This document shows positions 5,469 to 12,058 of a stretch of DNA of 12,058 nucleotides, in pieces. The first letter of the stretch is position 1, and every line of letters starts with the position of its first letter. Made by a program: the position numbers and the translations under genes. Location: positions 1 to 12,058 of the forward strand of contig JAGNNB010000049.1 in assembly GCA_017990865.1 (NCBI GenBank), in the 5' to 3' direction. The notes under the pieces are model-generated. The model was not told where the DNA came from. It saw nothing but the letters and a program-made list of their open reading frames with translations, and searched no databases. This DNA comes from Lysobacteraceae bacterium. GTDB lineage: Bacteria; Pseudomonadota; Gammaproteobacteria; Xanthomonadales; Xanthomonadaceae.

Positions 5469-5921
5469 TTATTTTCGGTATTCGACAGCGACAATGGCCG
5501 TATCGCGATCGTGGGCCGCCAACGATAGATCGGCAGCGAGCGCATCATCGAGAATCTCGACGCAGGCGTGGTTTGCTTTGCCGTTTATGTCATCGCACTG
5601 ACGTCTCGATTCCCGATGACGTCTATCGGCCTCCAACAGGGCGACATCGTATACGGTCTGCACATCCGCCATCATCTCCGCGGATTGGAACTCCGTCAGT
5701 ATCTTGTCGGATTCATGGTTCGACAGAGCTTGTTGCGACCGTTCCATCCGTCTGTTGGCCTCCGCAACGTCTCTGCTCGTATCGATGCGCGCTTGATCGT
5801 TGTTGTCGGCGGCATCTCGACGGAATTGATCGCCATTATCGTTGTCTTGCGTTGCGGCTTCCAAACAGCCTGTCAGCAGCAGTGCGATGATCGCCGCCAT
5901 CGATAGTAGTCGTATGCTCAT
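5469..5921 (-). CDS. Putative lipoprotein with a cysteine pair
   Basis: 150 residues from ATG at 5921, with AGAGGA 7 bases upstream. MSIRLLSMAAIIALLLTGC is a lipoprotein signal with lipobox LTGC (residues 16-19), so C19 is the likely lipidated residue. The mature part is charged and helical (RRDAADNNDQARIDTSRDVAEANRRMERSQQAL). Its second half, YDVALLEADRRHRESRRQCDDINGKANHACVEILDDALAAD, carries cysteines 109 and 120. That spacing recalls uncharacterised periplasmic proteins with the pattern CDxxxGxAKDxC, in which the pair may form a disulfide (from memory; inference here). The gene converges with the glycine-zipper gene to its left. A dyad CCGCAT-C-ATGCGG at 5950-5962 lies 28 bases upstream of the start. 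Confidence 0.75.
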   Translation of the reverse strand: MSIRLLSMAAIIALLLTGCLEAATQDNDNGDQFRRDAADNNDQARIDTSRDVAEANRRMERSQQALSNHESDKILTEFQSAEMMADVQTVYDVALLEADRRHRESRRQCDDINGKANHACVEILDDALAADLSLAAHDRDTAIVAVEYRK

Positions 5922-6335
5922 GAAATATCCTCTTGTTGAAGCGAGCGGGCCGCATCATGCGGCAGCGAGAGCGAGATCGGTCACGCGCGAACTGGGCCGT
6001 ATGGCCGCACTCTTATCGGCTGGCCGACGATTCCGCCAACGATCCCATCTGAATGCTAAGACGCGCCGGCGGCATTGTCGGTGCGAGATCGCACGCACCG
6101 AAATCGCGTCGATCGCGCTACTGCTTTCGTCACTTGCGCCTATGTGCGGTGGCGCACCGACGCTCGCAGCGTATCTGCGGATACTTCGTGACGCTCGCTA
6201 CTCTTATCTACTCTTTTACGATATTTCAGGCTTTCGAAGAATGCATCGAGCGTTCTGCGATAGCTGACGTTGATCGCGCCGTCTAAATTCATCGATCTTA
6301 CGATTGCGATCAATCACCGAATGGGAGTACGGATC
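5922..6335. promoter_or_regulatory. Divergent intergenic region, lipoprotein / DUF1328
   Basis: 414 bases between two divergent genes with no convincing coding frame. It holds the dyad CCGCAT-C-ATGCGG at 5950-5962 close to the lipoprotein start. A second dyad, TCGGTGC at 6078-6084 with GCACCGA at 6095-6101 (10-base spacer), lies near the middle. The right end is AT-richer (around 6196-6235 and 6280-6305), where the DUF1328 promoter would be, but I see no clear pair of -35 and -10 boxes at proper spacing. Confidence 0.4.
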
Positions 6336-6500
6336 ATGTTGAAGTACAGCATCGTTTTTCTCATCATCGCATTGATCGCCGCCGCACTCGGCTTCGGCGG
6401 CATCGCCGGGCCCGCTGCTGGGATCTCTAAAGTATTGTTCGTGATCTTCCTGATCATGTTCGTCGTGTCCTTGTTCGTCGGAAGACGCGCAAAAGTTTGA
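6336..6500 (+). CDS. DUF1328 (YtjA-like) small membrane protein
   Basis: 54 residues, [19 protein letters not shown]..., nearly all hydrophobic. It matches DUF1328 along its length: one helix at about 4-24, the [17 protein letters not shown] loop, a second helix at about 34-48, and a short basic end GRRAKV. The start at ATG 6336 was chosen over the in-frame ATG at 6321 because GGGAG at 6323-6327 then sits 8 bases before it and the length equals the family norm. This is an inner-membrane protein whose biochemical role is unknown; relatives are often found among stress-induced genes. It is a single gene with long flanking spacers. Confidence 0.92.
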   Translation: MLKYSIVFLIIALIAAALGFGGIAGPAAGISKVLFVIFLIMFVVSLFVGRRAKV

Positions 6501-6927
6501 TTAAATTGCCTTCACACGCACGTTTTCAGCATCGATAAGGATCAGACCCGATCGGATTTCACGAGTTTTCGCGAGGCGGACGATCTGCAGAACGACAGAC
6601 GATGCCCGCAATCCCAAGGCAGAAGCGACCTCATTTCATACGAAGTTTGCCGCATGACCTCTGCGAGGATCGCTTAACAATAGATTCGACGCGGCATCGC
6701 AATCATCGTAAGCCACCGTGCGACGGCGCTGGCCCCATGAGATGAGAGGTGCTCTTCGGCATTCTTCATCGCCGATGCTGATGCGATGAACACTGTCAAC
6801 CGTCGTTAGCGCTAAAAAGAAAGACAGGGCGGCCTATGTGCGCTACCGTGCATATCGAGTCTGGCCCGAATGATCCTCATGCGGGCAACCGGTTTTCGTT
6901 CGCGCTTTCGAATCAACGGTGCCTACC
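6501..6927. promoter_or_regulatory. Leader region of the first Crp/Fnr gene
   Basis: 427 bases without a supported gene. No terminator was found after the DUF1328 gene. A perfect 10-base palindrome TTAGCGCTAA at 6806-6815 is followed by the A-rich AAAAAGAAAGA, about 110 bases before the regulator's start, a plausible place for regulator binding. A TGTGC...GTGCA-like stretch near 6837 is not a symmetric Crp box. No convincing sigma-70 promoter could be picked by eye. Confidence 0.35.
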
Positions 6928-7653
6928 ATGTCGAACAAAATGGAACCGCAACAGAATCATCTTTTGGCCGCCTTAACGACCGAGGTGCAAGACCGTCTGT
7001 TTCCTCATCTCGAACCGATACGTCTTCCGCTCGGCGAAGTTTTATACGAATCCGGAGATGCTCTGCGCCACGTGTATTTCCCGACCGACTCCATCGTCTC
7101 GTTGCTGTATGTCATGGAGAACGGCGCATCGGCGGAAATCTCGGTTGTGGGGAACGAAGGACTCATCGGTGTCGCCTTGTTCATGGGTGGCGAAAGCACG
7201 CCGAGTCGAGCGATCGTGCAAAGCGCGGGATCCGCATACCGGTTGCTCGGTCAACGTCTAAAAGATGAATTCAATCGGCATGGCGAATTGCTGCAATTGA
7301 TGTTGCGCTATACCCAGTCGCTGATCACGCAAATGGCGCAGACCGCTGTGTGCAATCGACATCACACGATCGACCAGCAATTGTGCCGATGGTTGTTATT
7401 GTCCTTGGATCGGCTGCCCAGCAACCGTCTTGTCATGACCCAGGAACTGATCGCCAACATGCTCGGCGTGCGGCGCGAAGGCGTCACCAACGCCGCCGGA
7501 AAATTGGAGCGTGCCGGCGCGATCGAGTACACCCGTGGGCGTATCACGGTATTGGACCGTCCCAAACTCGAACATATGTGCTGCGAGTGCTATGCCGTGG
7601 TCAAGAAGGAAACGGATCGGCTTCTGCCTTATTTTCCCCCATCGACTCGCTGA
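6928..7653 (+). CDS. Crp/Fnr-family transcriptional regulator (first of a tandem pair)
   Basis: 241 residues from ATG at 6928; GTG at 6919 and ATG at 6940 are also possible, and no start has a strong ribosome site. The N-terminal cyclic-nucleotide-binding-type barrel spans about residues 10-115 (LPLGEVLYESGDALRHVYFPTDSIVSLLYVMENG, VVGNEGLIGVALFMGGES). A dimer helix spans about 117-150 (LLQLMLRYTQSLITQMAQTAVCN). A winged helix-turn-helix lies at about 170-212 (MTQELIANMLGVRREGVTNAAGKLERAGAIEY, then TRGRITVLDR). In the pocket the usual Arg-Ser/Thr is PSRAIV, with Ala after Arg, so cAMP binding is unlikely. There is no N-terminal cysteine cluster as in Fnr. The family is widespread in Proteobacteria and poorly characterised. 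The second regulator starts 125 bases downstream, probably co-expressed. Confidence 0.92.
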   Translation: MSNKMEPQQNHLLAALTTEVQDRLFPHLEPIRLPLGEVLYESGDALRHVYFPTDSIVSLLYVMENGASAEISVVGNEGLIGVALFMGGESTPSRAIVQSAGSAYRLLGQRLKDEFNRHGELLQLMLRYTQSLITQMAQTAVCNRHHTIDQQLCRWLLLSLDRLPSNRLVMTQELIANMLGVRREGVTNAAGKLERAGAIEYTRGRITVLDRPKLEHMCCECYAVVKKETDRLLPYFPPSTR

Positions 7654-7778
7654 ACGGCGATCAGCGAAGCGTGCTTCAGCGAACAGAAGAATCCGCCTTC
7701 GTTAGGCAACCTGCGACGACGGGGTGAGTCGGCACCTTCCCCTACCGGCTTCGGCATTCCGTGCTGCAGGAAGAGTTC

Positions 7779-8477
7779 GTGAAAGTCGCCATCCCAGAAC
7801 CTGTTTCCAACCTTTTGCTCGCCAGTTTTCCGCGCTACGAACGCGGACGCATACTGGCGCGTTGCGAACCGATCAATCTCGCATACGGCACTCTTCTGTG
7901 CGAGCCCGACCGGCTTTATCGAGATGTGTATTTCCCTCTGACCGCATGCATCGCGCTGGTGGATTCGCTGCGGGGCCATCCGCCGCTGGAAATGTTGTCG
8001 ATCGGCAATGAAGGCATGCTCGGCGCGACCCTTCTTCTTGGCGTGTCCACCGTACCGCTGCGCGCGATCGTGCAGAGCAGCGGTCGTGCATGGCGGTTGC
8101 CTGCATCGCTTTTGCAGCGCGAACTGGCCGACAGTCCGAATCTACGTCGCGCAATCGGTCGCTATTTGTACGCAACGATCAAGCAGATTTCGCAGACTGC
8201 GGCCTGCAACTACTTCCATGAAGTCGGCCCGCGGTTGGCGCGCTGGCTGCTGATCGCCCACGACCATGCGCACGCCGATTGTTTCCATCTGACGCATCAG
8301 TCCATGGCCGATATGCTCGGCGTACAGCGCAGCGCGATCACTATCGCTGCGGGATCGCTGCAAAAGAAGAACCTGATCCGCTATACCCGTGGCGAGATCC
8401 ATATCCTCAATCGTCGAGGGCTGGAAGAAGCCTCGTGCGAATGCTATGCATCGCTGGTCGAAATTGGCCGCAAGTAA
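7779..8477 (+). CDS. Crp/Fnr-family transcriptional regulator (second of a tandem pair)
   Basis: 232 residues from GTG at 7779, chosen because AGGA lies 7 bases upstream. An in-frame GTG at 7761 would add six residues. Same architecture as the preceding gene: sensor barrel at about 5-115 (ERGRILARCEPINLAYGTLLCEPDRLYRDVYFPLTACIALV, SIGNEGMLGATLLLG), dimer helix at about 120-145 (RRAIGRYLYATIKQISQTAACNYF), and winged helix-turn-helix at about 170-212 (LTHQSMADMLGVQRSAITIAAGSLQKKNLIRYTRGEIHILNR). The two share VYFP, GNEG, RAIVQS, QTAxCN and a C-terminal CECYA, so they are paralogs. Their recognition helices differ (RREGVTNAAG versus QRSAITIAAG), so they probably bind different sites. The pocket has LRAIV, again no Arg-Ser/Thr, so the ligand is unknown. 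The ABC exporter operon converges on this gene. Confidence 0.92.
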   Translation: MKVAIPEPVSNLLLASFPRYERGRILARCEPINLAYGTLLCEPDRLYRDVYFPLTACIALVDSLRGHPPLEMLSIGNEGMLGATLLLGVSTVPLRAIVQSSGRAWRLPASLLQRELADSPNLRRAIGRYLYATIKQISQTAACNYFHEVGPRLARWLLIAHDHAHADCFHLTHQSMADMLGVQRSAITIAAGSLQKKNLIRYTRGEIHILNRRGLEEASCECYASLVEIGRK

Positions 8478-8843
8478 GCGATTGCTTCAGCCAACCCGCC
8501 CTTCAACCGACGCCACGCTCTGCGGTCGATTCGCGCATTCAGGCGCCGGTCTCGATCGGCACCCTGGCTGCGAGTCGAATTTCTTATACATCGCTGTCTG
8601 CGCGAACAAGCGGTGCGAACCCCTTCGCGAAAGCCGGATCGCGCTCAGCACTATCCAATCTTTTTCGATGCAGGGGAGAAGACATCGCGGATGTTCAGAC
8701 AAAAGCGCTTGCGCGCCGAACTTTTGACTCGTTTTGATATCAGCAGCGGTACGGCAACAAACGATTCGTACCCTCCAGCACCGAACCACTATCGTCTCGC
8801 GAACGTCATGCAGCACTCCTTCAAGCACGCCGTGGCGCCGGCG
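8478..8843. other. Intergenic stretch between convergent units
   Basis: 366 bases between the end of the second Crp/Fnr gene and the end of the ABC ATPase gene. A minus-strand frame covers 8487-8828, but its product is Arg/Cys-rich, with no domain and no ribosome site, and is not supported. No hairpin with a T run was found for either converging transcript. The only local symmetry noted is AAGCGCTT near 8704. Otherwise nothing is seen. Confidence 0.4.
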
Positions 8844-9524
8844 CTACCCGGACTGCACCCGTCCATCGTTCAGCGTGATGCGCCGCGTGCAGCGCGCCGC
8901 GACATCGTCGTCGTGGGTGCAAATCAAGAATGTCGCTTTGTCTTCTCGATTGACCTCGCGCATCAGATCGAGCACCTGTTCCGCCGCGACGCGATCCAAG
9001 CTGCCGGTCGGTTCATCGGCCAGGATCAATTCCGGTTTGTTCATCAGCGCCCGTGCGATGGCGACACGCTGCTTCTGGCCGCCCGAGAGCTGGGTGACGA
9101 CGAACGTCATCCGATCTTTCAGCCCGACCCTCACCAGCAGGTCGCGGGCACGCTGCCGCATCGCCGTCGACATGCCGCCCGCGGGCGCCGCAGCCGGAAA
9201 GGCGACGTTCTCGATGGCGGTGAAATCGGGGAGCAGGTGATGGAACTGGAAGATGAAGCCCAGCCGCTTGTTGCGAAACGATGCGCGTTGCGCCTCGGTG
9301 AGCCGATCGACGCGTTGACCGCCGATGTCGATCGCCCCGCCGGTCGGTCGCAACAACAGGCCGACGATCGACAGCAGCGTCGATTTCCCCGAACCCGATG
9401 CGCCCAGCAGCGCCACCAGCTCGCCCGGATCCAACGACAGATCGATGCCCTTGAGGACGCGGGTCACTTCGTCGCCATTGCGGAAGCTCATTTCGATACC
9501 GCGCGCGTCGAGGACCGGCGTCAT
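8844..9524 (-). CDS. ABC transporter ATP-binding protein (LolD/MacB type)
   Basis: 226 residues with the full ATPase set: Walker A GASGSGKST (41-49), Q-loop glutamine in FQFHHLLPDFTAIENV (Q93), signature LSGGQ (146-150), Walker B ELILADE (165-171) with catalytic Glu171, D-loop SLD (175-177), and switch His204 in ICTHDDD. The sequence around the Q-loop and QKQRVAIARALMNKPELILADEPTGSLD is typical of the LolD/FtsE/MacB group, which powers FtsX-type permeases rather than importers. The cytoplasmic ATPase would pair with the permease just upstream: its ATG (9524-9522) overlaps the permease stop TGA in ATGA. It is the last gene of the operon. The substrate cannot be read from the sequence. Length is normal and all key residues are present. 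Confidence 0.95.
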   Translation of the reverse strand: MTPVLDARGIEMSFRNGDEVTRVLKGIDLSLDPGELVALLGASGSGKSTLLSIVGLLLRPTGGAIDIGGQRVDRLTEAQRASFRNKRLGFIFQFHHLLPDFTAIENVAFPAAAPAGGMSTAMRQRARDLLVRVGLKDRMTFVVTQLSGGQKQRVAIARALMNKPELILADEPTGSLDRVAAEQVLDLMREVNREDKATFLICTHDDDVAARCTRRITLNDGRVQSG

Positions 9525-10726
9525 TGCTGGATCGCCTGCAGCGGATCGAGACGCGCGGCTGCGCGCGCCGGAATCACCGAGGCCAACACGGCGCCTAACG
9601 TGGTGAGGACCATCACAAGCGCGTAACCGCCCTGACTCGGCGCGATCGGCAATGCCAAACTGCCGTCGGCTTTCGTCAATGTGGCGAGCCACGCGCACAG
9701 GCCGTAGCCGGCGACGCAACCGAGCGCGGCGCCGATCAAGCCGATCAGAAATCCCTGCAACACGAAGACCGTCGCGATGAACGACTTCGAGATGCCGAAG
9801 GCGCGCATGATGCCGATCTCGCCACGACGCTTGTTGGCCGAGAGCATCAAGGCGCTGGCGATCCCGATCAGCACCGAAATCAGCGAAAACATCTGGATGA
9901 GCCGGCCGGTTTGCGCCTGCGCCGTCAACGCATCTTCCAGATTCGCGTTGCGTTCCTGCCACGGCGTGGCGCGCAGGCCGGTCGCTTCGTGAAGAAACGA
10001 AGCGACTTCGCGCGCACGGTTGGCGTCGTCCAGTTTGATCTCGATATTGGTCAAACCCTCCGGCAATCGAAACAAAGGCCGAGCCGTTTGAATGGACAGA
10101 AACGCCACGCGCTCGTCAGCGCTGCGCACGCCCGTGCTGAAGATTCCGCGCACGGTCAACAAACGTTCGACGCCGCGGTCGGTGCGAAACAGCACCGGCT
10201 GGCCCGCGGACAAGCCCAGGGTTTCGGCGAGCACCGTTCCGATCAGTACACCGTCCGCGCCAAGGCTGCGCCGGCCGCTCACGATCTGCTGACTGATCGG
10301 TGAGATCGCATCGAGATTGTCCGGCTCCACCGCCGTGACCGATACCGGCGCCACCGCTTGACCCTTGACCAGAAAAGCGCTGCCGGTGATCTGGGGGCTG
10401 ATGGTGGAGACCGACGATTGTTCGCGCAGCAATGCCACCGTCGATCGCCATTCGCGGATCTGCTGTCGTTGAAAGGTCGAGACGAGCGCGACCGCTTCGG
10501 TCTCGACGCCGGCGTTCGGCACGACGCGCGCGATGCGCGTGTCGGATTCGAGGCTGACGTGCGCACTGTTCGCGGTCACTTCATCGGTCAGGCGGATCGC
10601 CAGCCCCTGGATCAGCGCCGTGATGAACACGAAGGCAGTCACGCCCAATGCGACGCCCGCGATCAACAGCGCGGACTGCGCGCGATTGGACAGCAGGTAG
10701 CGACGGGCGACGGCGAAAGCGAACAT
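9521..10726 (-). CDS. ABC transporter permease, FtsX/MacB/LolC-type
   Basis: 401 residues from ATG at 10726. One N-terminal membrane helix at about 18-42 (SALLIAGVALGVTAFVFITALIQ) is followed by a large periplasmic domain of about 230 residues (about 45-270). Three C-terminal helices follow at about 275-296, 318-348 and 367-386. This 1+3 layout is that of FtsX-type mechanotransmission permeases (MacB, LolC/E, DevC). Family stretches KRRGEIGIMRAFGISKSFI (299-317, coupling to the ATPase) and PARAAARLDPLQAIQ (386-400) are present. It starts 3 bases after the adaptor's stop and overlaps the ATPase by 4 bases. Gene order adaptor-permease-ATPase is that of devBCA-like exporters. It probably drives export across the envelope together with an outer-membrane channel encoded elsewhere; the substrate is unknown. 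Confidence 0.93.
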   Translation of the reverse strand: MFAFAVARRYLLSNRAQSALLIAGVALGVTAFVFITALIQGLAIRLTDEVTANSAHVSLESDTRIARVVPNAGVETEAVALVSTFQRQQIREWRSTVALLREQSSVSTISPQITGSAFLVKGQAVAPVSVTAVEPDNLDAISPISQQIVSGRRSLGADGVLIGTVLAETLGLSAGQPVLFRTDRGVERLLTVRGIFSTGVRSADERVAFLSIQTARPLFRLPEGLTNIEIKLDDANRAREVASFLHEATGLRATPWQERNANLEDALTAQAQTGRLIQMFSLISVLIGIASALMLSANKRRGEIGIMRAFGISKSFIATVFVLQGFLIGLIGAALGCVAGYGLCAWLATLTKADGSLALPIAPSQGGYALVMVLTTLGAVLASVIPARAAARLDPLQAIQQ

Positions 10727-10729
10727 GGC

Positions 10730-11893
10730 TTATTCGTCCGATAGCGGGTCGTCCGCCGCGCGCTCCAGCGGCCGTACCCGGGTCGATGGTTCGATCGCGC
10801 CGGGAAACAGGATCACGCGATCGCCGACGGCCAGCCCCGCCTCGATGATCGCATTCGGCGAGGGCCAGGCCGCGATCTTCACGCGTCGTGCGCGTGCGAT
10901 GTCGTGCGCATCGACGACGAGCACCTTCGGATCGGTGGTGGCGTCGAGCACCGCTTGGCGCGGAAGAGCAATCGCATTGCGACGCGTTTCTACCGAAATC
11001 GTAACGTCGATCGAGCGCCCCGACGGAATGCGGATCGCGCTATCCGGCGCGAGTTTGATCAAACGACCGCCGGTCGTGGCATCGACGCGGGGCGATACTT
11101 CGATCACATGCGCCGCGAACTGCGAGGCCGAACCGGATAAGGACGCACGCGCGGACATGCCGGGACGCAGCGCATCGGCGTACATTTCATCGACATCCGC
11201 ATGGATTTCCACGCCCTGCTGCGAACCGAGCTGGAACAGCGTGGTCTCCGTCGAGACGACTTGACCGTTGTCGATCGGGCGCACCAGCACGGTGCCGGCC
11301 ATCGGTGCGCGTAGGGTGAACTCGCCGGTTTTCGCTGCGGTCGCGCGGCCTTGCGCGACCGCAGCCGCGAGCGCGGCGTCGGCCGACTGCATGGTCGCGC
11401 GCGCTTCGTCGAGCGAGGCCTTGGAGACGAAGCCGTCGGCGGCGAGCGCTTGCGTGCGACGGTACGCCAAAGCCGCGCGTGTTGCTTCGGCACGAGCGGC
11501 CGTCGCGCGCGCAAGATCCGCATCGTTCTGCGCTTTTTCGACCTCGGAGCGTACGATCGCCAAAGGTTCGTCGGCGGCGACGCGATCGCCATCGTCGCGA
11601 AAGATCCGCACGATCTGGCCCGGATGCGGCGATTTGATGTCGACGAGATCGCGCGGTCTCGCCCTGCCGACCACCGCGAGCGCGATCTCGATCGTTTTGG
11701 GCGATAGCGTTCGGACGATCGCCTGCGGTGGACGCAGACGATAAAAACCGAATACGGCGATCGCGACGATCGCCAACATCGCCGCCAGCAGGATCCATCG
11801 TTTGCGCTTCGACCAAAAGCGTTGGCCGCTCTGCGGCTCTTCGTGGCCGGTGTCGGCGGTATCGGGCGGCGGAACGTGTTCGGTCGGTTGCAC
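10730..11893 (-). CDS. Periplasmic adaptor (HlyD/MacA family) of the ABC exporter
   Basis: 387 residues from GTG at 11893, with AGGA 6 bases upstream. There is a proline-rich cytoplasmic N-terminus, then one membrane anchor at about 33-51 (WILLAAMLAIVAIAVFGF). A split barrel-sandwich (lipoyl) domain follows at about 82-116 (IKSPHPGQIVRIFRDDGDRV) and 190-225 (FTLRAPMAGTVLVRPIDNGQVV). An alanine-rich alpha-hairpin lies between, at about 117-187. Beta-barrel and membrane-proximal parts come after, with VDEMYADALRPGMSARASLSG and IALPRQAVLD. Adaptors of this family bridge an inner-membrane pump and a TolC-like channel. The hairpin of about 35 residues per arm is modest in length. As first gene of the operon, its leader carries the CTAG tandem repeats, so control of the exporter may act here. 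Confidence 0.93.
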   Translation of the reverse strand: MQPTEHVPPPDTADTGHEEPQSGQRFWSKRKRWILLAAMLAIVAIAVFGFYRLRPPQAIVRTLSPKTIEIALAVVGRARPRDLVDIKSPHPGQIVRIFRDDGDRVAADEPLAIVRSEVEKAQNDADLARATAARAEATRAALAYRRTQALAADGFVSKASLDEARATMQSADAALAAAVAQGRATAAKTGEFTLRAPMAGTVLVRPIDNGQVVSTETTLFQLGSQQGVEIHADVDEMYADALRPGMSARASLSGSASQFAAHVIEVSPRVDATTGGRLIKLAPDSAIRIPSGRSIDVTISVETRRNAIALPRQAVLDATTDPKVLVVDAHDIARARRVKIAAWPSPNAIIEAGLAVGDRVILFPGAIEPSTRVRPLERAADDPLSDE

Positions 11894-11930
11894 TGCCGGT
11901 CCTGTGACGATCGACGGATGCGGACTATTA

Positions 11931-11968
11931 GCTAGTCATCGGCTAGTCATCGGCTAGTCATCGACTAG
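11931..11968. repeat. Three 11-bp tandem repeats containing CTAG, with dyad ends
   Basis: The unit GCTAGTCATCG occurs three times head to tail at 11931-11941, 11942-11952 and 11953-11963, followed by a partial ACTAG to 11968. The last unit forms a perfect dyad CTAGTC-ATC-GACTAG (11954-11968), and the left edge carries an opposed GACTA just before the first unit. Four CTAG tetramers in 38 bases is striking, because CTAG is generally rare in enteric and related genomes. The 11-base period is close to one helical turn, so proteins would bind on one face. It overlaps the SOUL gene's stop codon and lies about 40-75 bases upstream of the adaptor start. Confidence 0.85.
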
Positions 11969-12058
11969 GGCGCGGGAGCGGGCTCGATCGGCAGCATCAC
12001 TTCATTGCGTCGTAGCGGCCCCAGCGTCCACGGCGGGTTGTATTGCGCCAACGATGCC
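11965..12058 (-). CDS. SOUL-type heme-binding protein, C-terminal end
   Basis: Only the last 30 codons are in the window, ending in TAG at 11967-11965. The peptide ASLAQYNPPWTLGPLRRNEVML closes with PIEPAPAP. The YNPPWTxxxLRRNEV signature is the usual C-terminus of bacterial SOUL/HBP family proteins, which bind heme or related tetrapyrroles in other organisms. The start lies outside the window. The stop codon falls inside the flanking CTAG repeat. The gene points the same way as the adaptor-permease-ATPase operon and ends 71 bases before it, so readthrough is possible, but the repeat array may separate the two units. The short fragment limits certainty, although the motif is distinctive. Confidence 0.75.
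   Translation of the reverse strand, partial: ASLAQYNPPWTLGPLRRNEVMLPIEPAPAP

Noticed and set aside
6836..6858. Crp-like binding site ahead of the first Crp/Fnr gene
   Set aside because: TGTGC-N6-GTGCA is not an inverted repeat and lacks the TCACA half-site.
8487..8828. Minus-strand frame of 113 codons after the ABC ATPase
   Set aside because: No ribosome site, Arg/Cys-rich, no recognisable family.
8613..9626. Plus-strand frame of 337 codons opposite the ABC ATPase
   Set aside because: The opposite strand encodes a complete ATPase with every motif intact; this frame is its antisense shadow.
1..12058. CRISPR array, integrated phage or plasmid, secretion-system or defence island
   Set aside because: No repeat-spacer pattern, integrase, transposase, toxin-antitoxin pair or nuclease motif was found; the only tandem repeat is the 11-bp array at 11931-11968, which has no spacers.

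Overview
The window reads as chromosomal DNA of a GC-rich Gammaproteobacterium, most likely of the Xanthomonadales (Lysobacter/Rhodanobacter-like). This assignment is an inference from the look of the Y-family polymerase tail, the paired Crp/Fnr regulators and the glycine-zipper envelope proteins. No rRNA, tRNA, CRISPR array, transposase or phage gene was seen.

Left part (1-3500). The C-terminal part of a Y-family (ImpB/MucB/SamB-type) DNA polymerase runs in from the left on the plus strand. It converges with two small membrane-protein genes on the minus strand. Between them lies a perfect 36-bp inverted repeat, 684-719 and 762-797, whose two arms supply the TAG stop codons of both flanking genes. 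A third, solitary copy lies at 2130-2162. Further right on the minus strand are a DUF1801 protein and a tight three-gene cassette with overlapping ends: a soluble protein of about 153 aa, a two-helix membrane protein of 142 aa, and a 54-aa basic protein with a CxxC motif.

Middle part (3500-6900). A poorly coding stretch is followed by small envelope or stress-type genes, each with its own leader: a secreted glycine-zipper protein, an intrinsic terminator, a second glycine-zipper protein, a convergent lipoprotein gene on the minus strand, and a DUF1328 membrane mini-protein. Short dyads lie just upstream of several of these genes, and a strong hairpin separates the convergent pair.

Right part (6900-12058). 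Two tandem Crp/Fnr-family regulators, paralogous to each other but with degenerate nucleotide pockets and different recognition helices, lie on the plus strand. Converging on them from the right is a minus-strand operon for a tripartite-type ABC exporter, in the order HlyD/MacA-like adaptor, FtsX-type permease, LolD/MacB-type ATPase. Spacings are 3 bp and a 4-bp ATGA overlap. The last 30 codons of a SOUL-type heme-binding protein lie upstream at the window edge. Between them is a run of three 11-bp CTAG-containing tandem repeats, which begins at the SOUL stop codon and is placed where an operon promoter or operator would be.

How it fits together: the right part looks like an exporter unit with regulators nearby, although nothing in the sequence proves they are linked. 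The middle looks like an envelope-stress neighbourhood. The cassette of unknowns at 2262-3293, the stop-codon-donating repeat and the CTAG array are the parts least explained by known families.
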